Source: Actinokineospora enzanensis DSM 44649
GTDB taxonomy: Bacteria > Actinomycetota > Actinomycetes > Mycobacteriales > Pseudonocardiaceae
Assembly (NCBI RefSeq): GCF_000374445.1
Contig: NZ_KB894403.1
Location: forward strand, 25,232-89,231
Direction: 5' to 3'
Length of the DNA: 64,000 nucleotides
A program made the translations under genes and the position numbers. This document shows, in pieces, positions 1-8,127 of this stretch. A model generated the notes under the pieces. It did no database searches. It was not told the origin of the DNA and was given only the letters and a program-made list of their open reading frames with translations. The number at the start of each line of letters is the position of its first letter. Position 1 is the stretch's first letter.

Positions 1-530
1 CGCGCAGACTCGCGCGTTGCAGCTGTTTACCGACAGCGGCGACCTGTTGGGGCAGGGCAACGCCCTCACCGATCTCGGCCGCGTGTATCGGTTGCGGGGT
101 GATCTGGTGGCCGCGGAGGACACGCAGACCCGCGCGCTGCAGCTGTTTACCGACAGTGGCAGCCTGTTGGGGCAGGGCAACGCCCTCAACAATCTCGGCT
201 ACGTGTGTCTGCTGCGGGGTGATCTGGTGGCCGCGGAGGACGCGCACACCCGCGCGCTGCAACTGTCCATCGACAGCGGCGACCTGTTGGGGCAGGGCAA
301 CGCCCTCAACGACCTCGGCCGCGTGTATCGGGCACGGGGTGATCTCGTGGCCGCGGAGGACACGCACACCCGCGCGCTGCAACTGTCCATCGACAGTGGC
401 AGCCTGTTGGGGCAGGGCAACGCCCTCAACGACCTCGGCTACGTGTATCGGGCACGGGGTGATCTCGTGGCCGCGGAGGACACGCACACCCGCGCGCTGC
501 AACTGTCCATCGACAACGGCAGCCTGCTAG
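1..530 (+). repeat. 120-bp tandem repeat inside the TPR gene
   Basis: About 4.4 copies of a 120-bp unit are stacked in register; matching bases fall at the same column every 120 nt. Neighbouring copies differ at only a handful of positions (for example ctgtttacc versus ctgtccatc). The identity at DNA level, and not only at protein level, shows recent unequal duplication or gene conversion. Each unit encodes one 40-residue TPR. Confidence 0.9.
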
Positions 531-943
531 GGCAGGCCAACGCACATCTGCAGCTAGGCATCGCCTACCACCTGAAACGCGAGTACGACCTCGCCACCAC
601 ACAACTCAACCACGCGATACGCTTGTTCACCCGAGTCGAAGACATTGATGGTCAAGCCGAAACCCACAACGCACTCGGCGACCTCACCTTCGACCATCCC
701 GACGCGGGCGACCCGCACACCCACTTCACCACCGCACTCGCGCAAGCCCGCGACTGCGGTACCAAACTCCACGAAGCCAACGCCCTCGTCGGGCAAGCTC
801 GATGCCTTCATCGTTCCGGAGACACCCCACACGCGATCACCCTGCTACGACAAGCCCTCGCCATCCACCACGCGATCCACGCTCACGAAGCAACCCACAC
901 CGCCGACCTGCTCCAAACCCTCGACCCAAACAAGCAGTTCTGA
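2..943 (+). CDS. TPR-repeat protein, C-terminal part (5' end outside window)
   Basis: The reading frame is open from the first complete codon of the window, so this is the 3' end of a longer gene; a TTG at 17 is inside the repeats and is unlikely to be the true start. The protein is a run of about seven 40-residue helical repeats with the pattern GNALNDLGxVYRxRGDL followed by AAEDxxTRALQL, which is the tetratricopeptide type seen at the C-terminus of AfsR/SARP or NB-ARC regulators in actinomycetes. The last repeats (from about residue 180) are more diverged and end at KQF. The TPR fold normally mediates protein-protein contact; no catalytic motif is visible in this part. The upstream domain (for example NB-ARC or a peptidase) is not in the window, so the role cannot be set. 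Confidence 0.85.
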   Translation, partial: AQTRALQLFTDSGDLLGQGNALTDLGRVYRLRGDLVAAEDTQTRALQLFTDSGSLLGQGNALNNLGYVCLLRGDLVAAEDAHTRALQLSIDSGDLLGQGNALNDLGRVYRARGDLVAAEDTHTRALQLSIDSGSLLGQGNALNDLGYVYRARGDLVAAEDTHTRALQLSIDNGSLLGQANAHLQLGIAYHLKREYDLATTQLNHAIRLFTRVEDIDGQAETHNALGDLTFDHPDAGDPHTHFTTALAQARDCGTKLHEANALVGQARCLHRSGDTPHAITLLRQALAIHHAIHAHEATHTADLLQTLDPNKQF

Positions 944-1413
944 CACCACGTCAATCCAGCGTCACCCCATCGACATCCAACCCCGAGGTCAGATGCGCGT
1001 CCTCAGCGAGCTATTCAACGGCCCTCGTGACCAGTCCGAGCGGTCGGCTGACCGCGACGATGGTGACCAGGAATTCGATGGTGTTGAGGTGTTCTGCGGC
1101 GAGGGTGACGACCCGATAGGGGACGGCTGTCTCCATGAGGGCATCCAGGATCACGCGGATGGTCACGTGGGGCTACTCGGCGTCTCGGATGAAGCGAAGC
1201 TTCCGGTGGAAGATCGACCGGCGAGAAGGTGATCACGTCGAGTGCTTCGGTCTCCAGCTCGCGCCACACGAATGTCGGAAATCCGGGCGGGGTCTAGCCA
1301 CCTTCGTTCGCGGCAGGTCCATTCGTGTTGCCACCTCGCTGGTGTAGCCGGTGTCGAGCGCAACGAGATGTCGACCTCGCGGTACCAGTCGTGCCGGTCC
1401 GGCGCCGGGGTGG
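944..1413. other. Gene-poor stretch between convergent genes
   Basis: No full-length gene could be supported. On the minus strand short pieces in different frames look faintly protein-like (for example WRELETEALDVITFSP near 1210-1265 and a frame ending FIRDAE near 1190), as expected of a decayed gene, but they do not join into one frame and I cannot assign a family. No clear hairpin terminator was found. Confidence 0.4.
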
Positions 1414-2784
1414 TCAAGACTGTTCGCCCTTTGCTCGCCCCGGCAGGCCCGCGGCGGGAATGACAATGAGTGCCGTGGCCGCGAGCAGCCAGCAGAACGC
1501 TCCCCGGTAGGCGTCATCGGCCGTCAGGAGCGCGGCCGCGCCCGCCGCGCCCACTGCGCCGCCGAACTGGAGGAGTACGCGGCTGATCGTGCTGGCGTCG
1601 GGGACCGACGAGCGCGGGATCCCGTGGTAGGCGGTGGCCATCACCGACACGGTCACCACGCCGATCCCCGCGCCGCGCAGGACCAGGCCCGCCACCTGCC
1701 ACGGCAATGCGGTGGCGCCGACGAAGAACGGCACCGTGCCGAGGCAGGAGGCGAGCGCGCCGACGAGGACCACGGCGCGCGGACCCCACCGGTCGGTGAA
1801 CCGGCCCACGGCCTGCCTGGCCACCAGCGCCCCGATGCCCTGGACCGCCAGGACCAGGCCCGCGAAGAGCACTGTGTGGTGCAGCACCCGCTGGTAGTAC
1901 AGGGGGAACAGCACCAATCCGGCGTAGAAGACCGCGCTCGCCGTGAAGAGCGCACAGGCGGTGGCCACGAACGGCGGTGCGCGGAACAGCCCGAGGTCCA
2001 GCAGCGCGCCGCGACCGGCCTGCCTGCTGTGCGCGACGAACGCGGCCAGCAGCGACAGCCCGACGACCGCGGACAAGACGACGACCAGGTCCGCGCCATG
2101 GGTGCCGACCCGCGCCAGGGCGTGCACCAGCGCGACCGAGCCGAGACCGCTGAGCGCGAAGCCTCGCGGGTCGAACGGGCCGCCGGGCTCACGCGCGTCG
2201 TCGGCGATCCCGCGCCGGGCGAGCAGCAGGCCCGCGGCGCACAGCGGCACGTTGACCAGGAAGATCCACCGCCAGTCGGCCGCAGCCAGCACGAGGCCCC
2301 CGACGACGGGCCCGAGCACCGGGGCGATCACCGCGGGCACGCCGATCGCGGTGAGTGCCCGCCTGGCCTGCTCCGGCCCAGCGGAGCGCACCAGCAGGGT
2401 CTGCAGCACGGGCATGGACAATCCCGCGGACAGACCTTGGACGACCCGGAAGACCACCAGGCTGGGCAGGTCCCAGGCCGCGCCGCAGAGGGCGGAGCCG
2501 ACCAGGAACCCCGACAGCGCGACGAGCCAGACCCGCTTGCCGCCAAGGCGTCGGATCGCCCAGGCGCTCACCGGGATGGCGACGGCCGTCGCCATGGCGT
2601 AGCCGGTCACCACCCACTGCACCGCGGGGATGGGCACGGCGAACGCCCCGGCGAGGCCGTCCAGCGCGACGTTGACGATGGTGCTGTCCAGCAGCGGCAG
2701 GACCGCGCCGAGCAGGAGCACGCCGACGAGTCTGCGGGTGTCCGGCCGCAGTCCGGTGTCGGCCGGTGAGTGTCCAGTGGTCAC
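1414..2784 (-). CDS. MFS drug-efflux transporter, DHA2-like
   Basis: A protein of about 456 residues made almost wholly of hydrophobic helices. The N-terminal LPLLDSTIVNVAL motif is characteristic of the DHA2 branch of the major facilitator superfamily, and an FTDRWGPRAVVL loop in the second half matches the motif-A type loop. It is expected to be a proton-driven exporter in the cytoplasmic membrane. I place the start at the GTG at 2784 because GGGGAGG lies 4 nt upstream; the longer ATG at 2826 would put a palindromic operator inside the coding sequence. It is divergent from a MarR gene (start 2877) and two palindromes lie between them, so repression by that MarR protein, relieved by the exported compound, is the likely control. 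The substrate is unknown. Confidence 0.9.
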   Translation of the reverse strand: MTTGHSPADTGLRPDTRRLVGVLLLGAVLPLLDSTIVNVALDGLAGAFAVPIPAVQWVVTGYAMATAVAIPVSAWAIRRLGGKRVWLVALSGFLVGSALCGAAWDLPSLVVFRVVQGLSAGLSMPVLQTLLVRSAGPEQARRALTAIGVPAVIAPVLGPVVGGLVLAAADWRWIFLVNVPLCAAGLLLARRGIADDAREPGGPFDPRGFALSGLGSVALVHALARVGTHGADLVVVLSAVVGLSLLAAFVAHSRQAGRGALLDLGLFRAPPFVATACALFTASAVFYAGLVLFPLYYQRVLHHTVLFAGLVLAVQGIGALVARQAVGRFTDRWGPRAVVLVGALASCLGTVPFFVGATALPWQVAGLVLRGAGIGVVTVSVMATAYHGIPRSSVPDASTISRVLLQFGGAVGAAGAAALLTADDAYRGAFCWLLAATALIVIPAAGLPGRAKGEQS

Positions 2785-2797
2785 GATGCCTCCCCAA

Positions 2798-2820
2798 AAC
2801 GCGTGCGAATCACACGCGTT
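2798..2820. promoter_or_regulatory. Palindromic operator 1, MFS/MarR intergenic region
   Basis: Inverted repeat AACGCGTG-N7-CACGCGTT, with 8-bp perfect arms, just upstream of the preferred MFS start (2784). Size and place fit a MarR-family binding site. Confidence 0.75.
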
Positions 2821-2834
2821 CAGCATAACCCGAC

Positions 2835-2856
2835 ATGCGTGCGAAGCGCACGCGTT
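2835..2856. promoter_or_regulatory. Palindromic operator 2, MFS/MarR intergenic region
   Basis: A second inverted repeat, GCGTGCG-AA-(G)CGCACGC, sharing the CGTGCG/ACGCGTT core with the first site and centred 36-37 bp away. Two related sites in a divergent promoter suggest the regulator represses both genes. Confidence 0.7.
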
Positions 2857-2876
2857 ACGCTGAGTAGGCTCGGCGC

Positions 2877-3335
2877 ATGGCCGATGAACTGGGCAGTCGC
2901 CTGGAATCCGCGCTCGGTGAGCTGCTGCAGCGCCGGACGCGGGTGGACCTGTACGCCGATCTTGTGGCGGGCATCGGCCGCGGCCTGGACATCACCTCCT
3001 ACCCCATCCTCAGCGGCCTCGCCCGCACCGGACCGAGCACCGCCAACGCGCTGGGCGGCCGCATCGGCCTGGACCGTTCCGGGGTCAGCAGGCACGCGAC
3101 CCGCCTGGAGGAAGGCGGTCTGCTCGCCCGCACCCCCGACCCGGACGACGCCCGCGGCACCCTGCTGACCCTCACCGAGGAGGGCGAGCGAGTCGTGGCC
3201 CTGCTCCGCACCCGACTGGCCCGCCTGTTCGACGACTGGCTCGCCGACTGGCCACCCGACGAGGCGGCAGCCTTCGTCACCGGCCTGGAGCGTTTCGTCG
3301 GCGAGGGCCTGAACCGCGTCGCGCGGAAGGACTGA
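2877..3335 (+). CDS. MarR-family transcriptional regulator
   Basis: A 152-residue protein with a winged helix-turn-helix: GPSTANALGGRIGLDRSGVS is the recognition region, followed by RHATRLEEGGLLAR, a DPDDARG wing and LTLTEEGERV, the usual MarR order. Helices at both ends should form the dimer interface. ATG at 2877 is the only reasonable start; the Shine-Dalgarno is weak. It is divergent from the DHA2-type exporter, and the palindromes at 2798-2820 and 2835-2856 are the probable binding sites, so it most likely represses the pump and itself until a small ligand binds. Confidence 0.92.
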   Translation: MADELGSRLESALGELLQRRTRVDLYADLVAGIGRGLDITSYPILSGLARTGPSTANALGGRIGLDRSGVSRHATRLEEGGLLARTPDPDDARGTLLTLTEEGERVVALLRTRLARLFDDWLADWPPDEAAAFVTGLERFVGEGLNRVARKD

Positions 3336-3492
3336 TCCCCTCAGGATGCCCGGTTGTCGGCACGGCATCATTTCGGTGATCGCCCGCGAGGTCGCGCCAG
3401 AGTGTCCAGTAGGCCCATTCCTCGGTGGTGACGCCGCAGACGTGGCCGCCGGTCAGGGACATGGCGACGGACTTGGGTTCGCCGAGGTGCAT
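3277..3492 (-). CDS. Possible small ORF or gene remnant
   Basis: A 71-residue frame starting at ATG 3492 (reading MHLGEPKSVAMSLTGG...) with a weak GGA about 12 nt upstream. Its first 40 residues have a natural composition (TTEEWAYWTLWRDLAGD); the rest runs antisense through the 3' end of the MarR gene and is Arg/Pro-rich like a shadow frame. It may be a fragment of a larger lost gene. I recognise no family. The rest of the 3336-3649 gap holds nothing else I can support. Confidence 0.2.
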   Translation of the reverse strand: MHLGEPKSVAMSLTGGHVCGVTTEEWAYWTLWRDLAGDHRNDAVPTTGHPEGISPSARRGSGPRRRNAPGR

Positions 3493-3649
3493 GACCAGGT
3501 TTCCGTGATTCGTAGTGGGCGGGGTCCCAGACGGATGTGAGCCCAGGGGAGTGGATCCCGTTGCCTGCGGGACCGCGTCGCGCGGGCCAGCTGCAACGCC
3601 GCTGCTTGGGCACCTCAAGCTGACACAACAGGCGCAGGCGGGACGGCCA

Positions 3650-4726
3650 TCAGCCGGGCAGGGCGGCGGGCACGGTGCGGGCGGGAGTCGCGTCGGCGAA
3701 GGCGTTCCACAGCAGGTTGAGCGGGTGGTCGGCGGCGTAGCGGTCGCGTTCGCCCTTGCGGGCGAAGATGCCGGTGACGATCTCCAGGCGGGGCCGGTAG
3801 TCCTCGGCGAGGTCGATCTTGCGCAGGCCCTGGCCGGGCAGCCTGCCCTCGCGGGCGGCGTCGGCGACGCGTTCGGTGGTCAGCAGGCAGCCGTGCAGCA
3901 GGTCGCTGGTGAGCAGGTTGAGGCCGTAGGTAAGGGAGTCGATGTCGGCGATGACGTGCAGCACGCCGCGGTAGTCGGGGCCGTACCAGCGGCTGAGGAA
4001 CTGGGCGAGCAGCCCGGCGGTCGGCGCGAGCAGCGGCAGGCCGGGCAGACGACCGGCGCCCACCAGGGTGTCGGGCAGCTCGCGGGCGCTCAGGTTGGTG
4101 AGCAGCGCGACGCGTTCGCGGTGCCACTCCAGGAAGTCGTAGTCCAGCGTGGGCGGGCGGCCGGGTTCGGCGGCGAAGCTGCCGCACACCAGGTCGACCT
4201 TCTTGCCGTCGAGCTTGCGCCACAGGTCGCGGGTGCGGACGTGCTCGATGTTGAGCTGTACGCCGCGCCGCTCGAAGTCCTCGCGCAGCGCGGGCCACAC
4301 CGCGCCGAGGAACTGCACGGTGAACTCGGTGGTGCCGAAGGTGACAGTGGATCCGACCCGTCGCCTGCTGCGGTGCAGGCTGTCGGTCCACGACAGCAGC
4401 GTCTGCCGCGCCAGTGCGACGACCTCCTCCCCGGAGGGGGTGAACAGGAAGTCCTTGCCCCGGCCCTGTTTGACCACCAGCGCCTCGCCCACCAGCCGGG
4501 TCGCGGCTTTGTTGAGGTTGTCGAGCTGCTTCTGCACGCTGGACTGCTCCCGCCCCAGCGCACGAGCGGCCCGCTGCGCGGTGCCGGTGGCGTGCACGAC
4601 GGCCAGGGTGCGCAGTTGGTCCAGGCTGACGTCGAGCATCTCCGGCGGGCAGCCCAGCAGCGCCGCCAAGACCTCCGCCGCCTCGCCGACCTCCGCCGTC
4701 TCGGCCTTGTCCGCGGTGTCCGGCAC
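3650..4726 (-). CDS. LysR-type transcriptional regulator
   Basis: About 358 residues. The N-terminal part contains a LysR-like winged HTH: LDQLRTLAVVHATGTAQRAA followed by ALGREQSSVQKQLDNLNKA, then the linker helix. The C-terminal two-thirds (from about residue 120, TVTFGTTEFTVQFL) is a LysR effector-binding domain. The region before the HTH (about 30 residues, Ala/Glu-rich) is longer than usual. GTG at 4726 has GGGAGG 4 nt upstream; a GTG at 4729 is alternative. It is divergent from the radical SAM operon that starts at 4952, with several palindromes in between, so it most likely controls that operon and itself. The ligand is unknown. Confidence 0.8.
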   Translation of the reverse strand: MPDTADKAETAEVGEAAEVLAALLGCPPEMLDVSLDQLRTLAVVHATGTAQRAARALGREQSSVQKQLDNLNKAATRLVGEALVVKQGRGKDFLFTPSGEEVVALARQTLLSWTDSLHRSRRRVGSTVTFGTTEFTVQFLGAVWPALREDFERRGVQLNIEHVRTRDLWRKLDGKKVDLVCGSFAAEPGRPPTLDYDFLEWHRERVALLTNLSARELPDTLVGAGRLPGLPLLAPTAGLLAQFLSRWYGPDYRGVLHVIADIDSLTYGLNLLTSDLLHGCLLTTERVADAAREGRLPGQGLRKIDLAEDYRPRLEIVTGIFARKGERDRYAADHPLNLLWNAFADATPARTVPAALPG

Positions 4727-4783
4727 CACGCCTCCCTGGTTCCTGCCACATGGCTCGATGGGCACCCACCCTGACATGGGAGT

Positions 4784-4808
4784 TGTCCGATCGGACAGTT
4801 GGACTGTC
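4784..4808. promoter_or_regulatory. Nested palindromes upstream of LysR gene
   Basis: TGTCCGATCGGACA (4784-4797) is a perfect 14-bp palindrome and overlaps GACAGT-TGG-ACTGTC (4794-4808). Both lie 58-82 nt upstream of the LysR start and may be its autoregulatory site or alternative forms of one operator. Confidence 0.55.
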
Positions 4809-4839
4809 GTTGATCGCACTTCCCGTCGAACTGTCCCAC

Positions 4840-4859
4840 AGATGTTCGCGCGAACATCT
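4840..4859. promoter_or_regulatory. Perfect 20-bp palindrome with extra half-site upstream of radical SAM operon
   Basis: AGATGTTCGCGCGAACATCT is fully self-complementary over 20 bp. A third half-site, GAACATCT, follows at 4882-4889. A site this strong, about 93 nt upstream of the first gene and flanking an AT-richer stretch (taacgatactgttt), is most likely the operator of the 4952-8127 operon. The GTTCG..CGAAC order is the reverse of the actinobacterial LexA box, so I do not call it an SOS site. Confidence 0.7.
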
Positions 4860-4951
4860 CCAGTAACGATACTGTTTGACCGAACATCTTGTGTGGTGTG
4901 CCCGACCGGGCCCGCCCGCTGAGGAGCGCCTGGGGAGCGGAGGTTCCGCTG

Positions 4952-6067
4952 GTGATCGCTCGCAGTATCGCCACCGACGAGGTGGTCTCGTCCTGCTACT
5001 TCCGCACCACGGTCGAGCAGCCGTTCCGCAAGGCGCTGGTCCAGATCAACGAGGACTGCAATCTGCGGTGCGCTCACTGCTTCGTGTCCGCCACGCGGGT
5101 TGGCAATCAGATGCCGCTGGCCGAGGTGGTCGAGATGGTGATCCCGCGCCTGGCCGAGTGCTGCGTCCGTCGGGTGACCCTGACCGGCGGTGAGCCCACG
5201 ATCCACCCGGACTTCCTGGACATCGTGCGCGCGTTCCGCGCGGCTGGGATGGATGTCGGGATCTGCACCAACGCCACCACCCTGAACTACGTGCAGATCG
5301 CGGCGCTGGTCGAGCTGGGCGTGCACTGCAACGTCTCCCTGGACGGGTTCGCCGCCGACTCGCACGGCAAGTTCCGGGGCGACCGGGACAGCTTCGCCGT
5401 CACCGTGGCCACCGTGGAGAAGCTCGGCCGGGCGGGCATCCTGCAGGGCCTGCTGTGCACGCCGAACACCCTGGCGCAGAACGAGGAGTACGCCAGGTTG
5501 TGCGCGTTCGCCCGCGCGAACGGGGCGCGCTACGTGCTGCTCAACCCGCTGGGCAGCATGGGCCGTGGCGTCAAGTCGAAGGCCAAGCTCGCGAAGACGA
5601 CGCTGCACATGCGGGAGATCTTTGAGCTGACCGCGCCGTTCGACGGCCCGGACCTCGATATCGCGCACATCCGCTTCCCCAACACCGAGGGTCGGCCTCT
5701 GGCCGGGTGCGAGGCCGGGACGATCATCTACGTGTTCACCCCCGGCGAGGTCACGGTGTGCCCGTACCTGGTGTTCGCCGCCCGCACCCCGGCCTCGCGG
5801 CACGCCGACACCGAGTTCATCGTCGGCAACATATTCACCGACCCCGACATCGCCGCCCGGCTGGACGACTACCGCTTCCACGACCGCTACCAGGTCGGCG
5901 CGAACGCCACCTGCACGGCGTGCTCGATGAACACGCGGTGCGGCAAGGGCTGCCCGGCCGCAGTGGTCGCCGGTGGCGGCCGGATTGGCGGCGTCGACGC
6001 CGAACAATGCCCGGTCGTCGAGGACCACGGCGAGGGGCGTCGGCTGCTGCCGCTGATGCCCGCATGA
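4952..6067 (+). CDS. Radical SAM protein with SPASM-like C-terminus
   Basis: About 371 residues. C36-x3-C40-x2-C43 (CNLRCAHC) is the 4Fe-4S/SAM motif, followed by TLTGGEPTIHPDF, the GGE motif of MoaA/PqqE-like enzymes. The C-terminal part is Cys-rich (GCEAGT, VCPY, CTACSMNTRCGKGC), matching a SPASM or twitch domain holding auxiliary Fe-S clusters. Such enzymes usually modify peptides, but no precursor peptide is visible nearby. GTG 4952 is preferred because GGAGG lies upstream; the frame is open further upstream. It is the first gene of an operon whose next gene overlaps by 4 nt (ATGA). The partners handle nucleotides and nucleic acid, so a nucleotide or nucleic-acid substrate is possible, but that is inference. 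Confidence 0.88.
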   Translation: MIARSIATDEVVSSCYFRTTVEQPFRKALVQINEDCNLRCAHCFVSATRVGNQMPLAEVVEMVIPRLAECCVRRVTLTGGEPTIHPDFLDIVRAFRAAGMDVGICTNATTLNYVQIAALVELGVHCNVSLDGFAADSHGKFRGDRDSFAVTVATVEKLGRAGILQGLLCTPNTLAQNEEYARLCAFARANGARYVLLNPLGSMGRGVKSKAKLAKTTLHMREIFELTAPFDGPDLDIAHIRFPNTEGRPLAGCEAGTIIYVFTPGEVTVCPYLVFAARTPASRHADTEFIVGNIFTDPDIAARLDDYRFHDRYQVGANATCTACSMNTRCGKGCPAAVVAGGGRIGGVDAEQCPVVEDHGEGRRLLPLMPA

Positions 6068-6714
6068 CCGGCCCGCTGCTCGATGAGCCGCGTCGCCTGC
6101 CGGGCACGCTGATCACCCTGGACGGCCCCGGCGGGGTCGGCAAGTCCACCACCGCCCGCCTGGTCGCCGCGACGCTGACCGCGGCCGGGTTGCCGGTGCA
6201 CGCGACGACCCAGCCGTCCCGCGCTCCGCTGGGTGAGCTGGCCCGGCATGGCACCCACACCTACCACGGGATGGCCCTGGCCTGCCTGTGCGCGGCCGAC
6301 CGGCACCACCAGCTCGCCACCGAGATTGTGCCCGCGCTGCGCGACGGCGCGGTGGTGGTGTGCGACCGTTACGTCGCGTCCTCGCTGGTGCTGCAAGGGC
6401 TCGACGGGCTGTCCGCGCAGGTGGTGTGGCAGCTCAACCACGGCGTCTATCAGCCGGACCTGTCGGTCATCCTCACCGGCGACGCGGGCGTGATCGACGC
6501 CCGGCTGCGGGCGCGCGGCGGGCACAGCCGGTTCGAGCGCGCCGAGGACAACAGCGAGGTGGAGACCGGCCTGTACGTCCATGCCGTGGTCGACCTGCGG
6601 CAGCGGGGCTGGCCGGTCGCCGCGCTGGACGCCACCACCGACCCGCCCGACACGATCGCCGCGGCGATCGTGTCCCTCATCCAGAACGTCCTGAGCGAGA
6701 AGAGCGCTGCCTGA
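6064..6714 (+). CDS. Thymidylate-kinase-like (d)NMP kinase
   Basis: A 216-residue protein of the thymidylate kinase fold. The P-loop DGPGGVGKSTTA is at about residues 20-31, the DRY motif in VVCDRYVASSLVLQ at about 100, and a LID-like segment RARGGHSRFERAEDN near 145. Length fits Tmk (about 210). In the family it transfers phosphate from ATP to dTMP or a related nucleotide. The start ATG overlaps the stop of the radical SAM gene, showing translational coupling. A housekeeping tmk is not normally placed in such an operon, so this is probably a dedicated paralogue, perhaps phosphorylating a modified nucleotide; the substrate cannot be read from sequence. Confidence 0.85.
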   Translation: MTGPLLDEPRRLPGTLITLDGPGGVGKSTTARLVAATLTAAGLPVHATTQPSRAPLGELARHGTHTYHGMALACLCAADRHHQLATEIVPALRDGAVVVCDRYVASSLVLQGLDGLSAQVVWQLNHGVYQPDLSVILTGDAGVIDARLRARGGHSRFERAEDNSEVETGLYVHAVVDLRQRGWPVAALDATTDPPDTIAAAIVSLIQNVLSEKSAA

Positions 6715-7553
6715 TGACTTTGAGCCTGATCACCGTCAACGTCGGCGCCCCGTCGCTGGACCGCGCCCACCGGCAGCTCCGCTGGCTGGCGGCCCGGCCG
6801 GAGGAGGTGCTGGTGCTGACCGAGACCAAGGCTACGCCCGGTAGCCAGTTCCTCGCCGAGGCGTTCACCACCGCCGGGTACGCGGTGACCTTCCCCGAGC
6901 ACGCGCCCGGCGAGCTCGGCGTGATGATCGTCAGCAAGCTGCGTACCGCGCCGGACCCGCTTGGCGCGGCACTGGACTATCTGCCCGCCCGCGCGGCCGG
7001 GGTCGTGGTCGACACCACCGACGGACCGCTGCGCGTGGTCGGGGCCTATGTGCCGTCCCGCGACGCCACCGCCGAGAAGACCGACCGCAAGAAGACCTGG
7101 CTCCAGCGTTTCGGCCGCGCCCTGGACGCCACGGCCAGCGAGGTGCCGCTGCTGCTGCTTGGTGACCTCAACGTGCTCGAACCCAGCCACACCCCGGCGC
7201 ACCGGGGCCAGTTCGCGCCGTTCGAGTACGCCTTCTACAGCAGCCTGCCCGACCGGCACGGCCTGCTCGACCTGTTCCGGCACCTGCACCCCGACCGGGT
7301 CGAGCACAGTTGGGCCCGTCGCGCGGACCTGGGCTACCGCTACGACCATGCCCACGCCTCCCGCACCCTGACCGAGCGGCTCACCGCGTGCGAGTACGTC
7401 CACGAGACCAGGGAACCCACGGCGGACGGCAACCGGCTCACCGACCATTCGGGACTCACCGTGCGCTTGGCGCTGACCGCCACCAGCACGCTGCTAACGT
7501 CGGACCCCACCACGGCGGCCACGCCTGCCGAGCCGGAGCCCACCCTGTTCTGA
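6714..7553 (+). CDS. Endonuclease/exonuclease/phosphatase (ExoIII-like) protein
   Basis: A 279-residue protein of the EEP superfamily. The catalytic pattern is complete: ITVNV at the N-terminus, LTETK (metal-binding Glu), [12 protein letters not shown] (Asp and Asn), [10 protein letters not shown], and LTDHSGL (terminal Asp-His). These are the positions used by exonuclease III and AP endonucleases to cut phosphodiester or phosphate bonds with Mg2+. The start ATG overlaps the previous stop by 1 nt. The C-terminus after about residue 258 is a low-complexity Thr/Ala/Pro tail. In this operon it may cleave a modified nucleic acid or release a nucleotide for its neighbours; that role is inference. 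Confidence 0.88.
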   Translation: MTLSLITVNVGAPSLDRAHRQLRWLAARPEEVLVLTETKATPGSQFLAEAFTTAGYAVTFPEHAPGELGVMIVSKLRTAPDPLGAALDYLPARAAGVVVDTTDGPLRVVGAYVPSRDATAEKTDRKKTWLQRFGRALDATASEVPLLLLGDLNVLEPSHTPAHRGQFAPFEYAFYSSLPDRHGLLDLFRHLHPDRVEHSWARRADLGYRYDHAHASRTLTERLTACEYVHETREPTADGNRLTDHSGLTVRLALTATSTLLTSDPTTAATPAEPEPTLF

Positions 7554-7629
7554 TCCCCACCGGCCGGTTCGCTTCTCGGCTGCCGGAGCACACGCCCCGT
7601 CAGCCGAGACCGCGAGGACCAGCCGCCCG

Positions 7630-8127
7630 ATGACCGCCTCGACCAGCACCGTCACACCCCGCATCGGCGCCCGCGTCCTTCTGCTGGACCCCGCTGACCG
7701 TGTGCTGCTGATCCACGCCCTCGACCCCAGCGACCCGGCCCACCACTGGTGGGAACTGCCCGGCGGCGGCGTGGACGTGGGCGAGGACCTTCACGACGCC
7801 GCGCGCCGTGAAGTCGCCGAGGAGACCGGGATCATGCTGCCTGGCTTGGGCCGGGAGCTGTGGGTGCGCGAATCCCGGTTCCGGTACAAGGGGCGCGACC
7901 ACCACCGCGTCGAGCACGTGTTCCTCGGCCGTACCCCCAGCACCGCGCCGCAGGTCGCGCCGCGGCCCACCGAGAACGAGAAGGCCGGGCTGATCGAACG
8001 CCGCTGGTGGCAGGCCGACGAGCTGCGGCACTGCACGGACAAGCTCCTGCCCGCCGAACTGCCTAGCCTGCTCGACGACCTCCTCGCGGATCGTTTCAGC
8101 CCGACGCCCCTCACCCTCACCGGCTGA
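7630..8127 (+). CDS. Nudix hydrolase
   Basis: A 165-residue Nudix-fold protein. The Nudix box reads [20 protein letters not shown] followed by ETGI, matching Gx5Ex7REUxEExGU with all key residues. Family members hydrolyse nucleoside diphosphates linked to another moiety, for example oxidised nucleotides or sugar nucleotides. It begins 76 nt after the nuclease gene and is probably the last gene of the operon that starts at 4952. A sanitising or pyrophosphatase function fits kinase and nuclease partners. Its end overlaps the minus-strand P-loop fragment by 11 bp. Confidence 0.9.
   Translation: MTASTSTVTPRIGARVLLLDPADRVLLIHALDPSDPAHHWWELPGGGVDVGEDLHDAARREVAEETGIMLPGLGRELWVRESRFRYKGRDHHRVEHVFLGRTPSTAPQVAPRPTENEKAGLIERRWWQADELRHCTDKLLPAELPSLLDDLLADRFSPTPLTLTG

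Noticed and set aside
1015-1269. Remnant of a DUF5753/Scr1-type HTH regulator on the minus strand
   Set aside because: Only about 16 residues look similar and no continuous or simply frameshifted product could be built.
1351-2769. Long plus-strand frame opposite the DHA2-type transporter
   Set aside because: Arg/Gly/Asp-rich, no hydrophobic or family pattern; the minus-strand frame gives a clear membrane transporter.
4840-4859. LexA/SOS box
   Set aside because: Actinobacterial LexA sites read CGAAC-N4-GTTCG; here the order is GTTCG-CG-CGAAC, so the half-sites face the other way.
4952-6067. Prokaryotic viperin
   Set aside because: The Cys motif context and the GGEPTIHPDF segment are of the MoaA/PqqE type and the C-terminus is SPASM-like; viperin signatures are absent.
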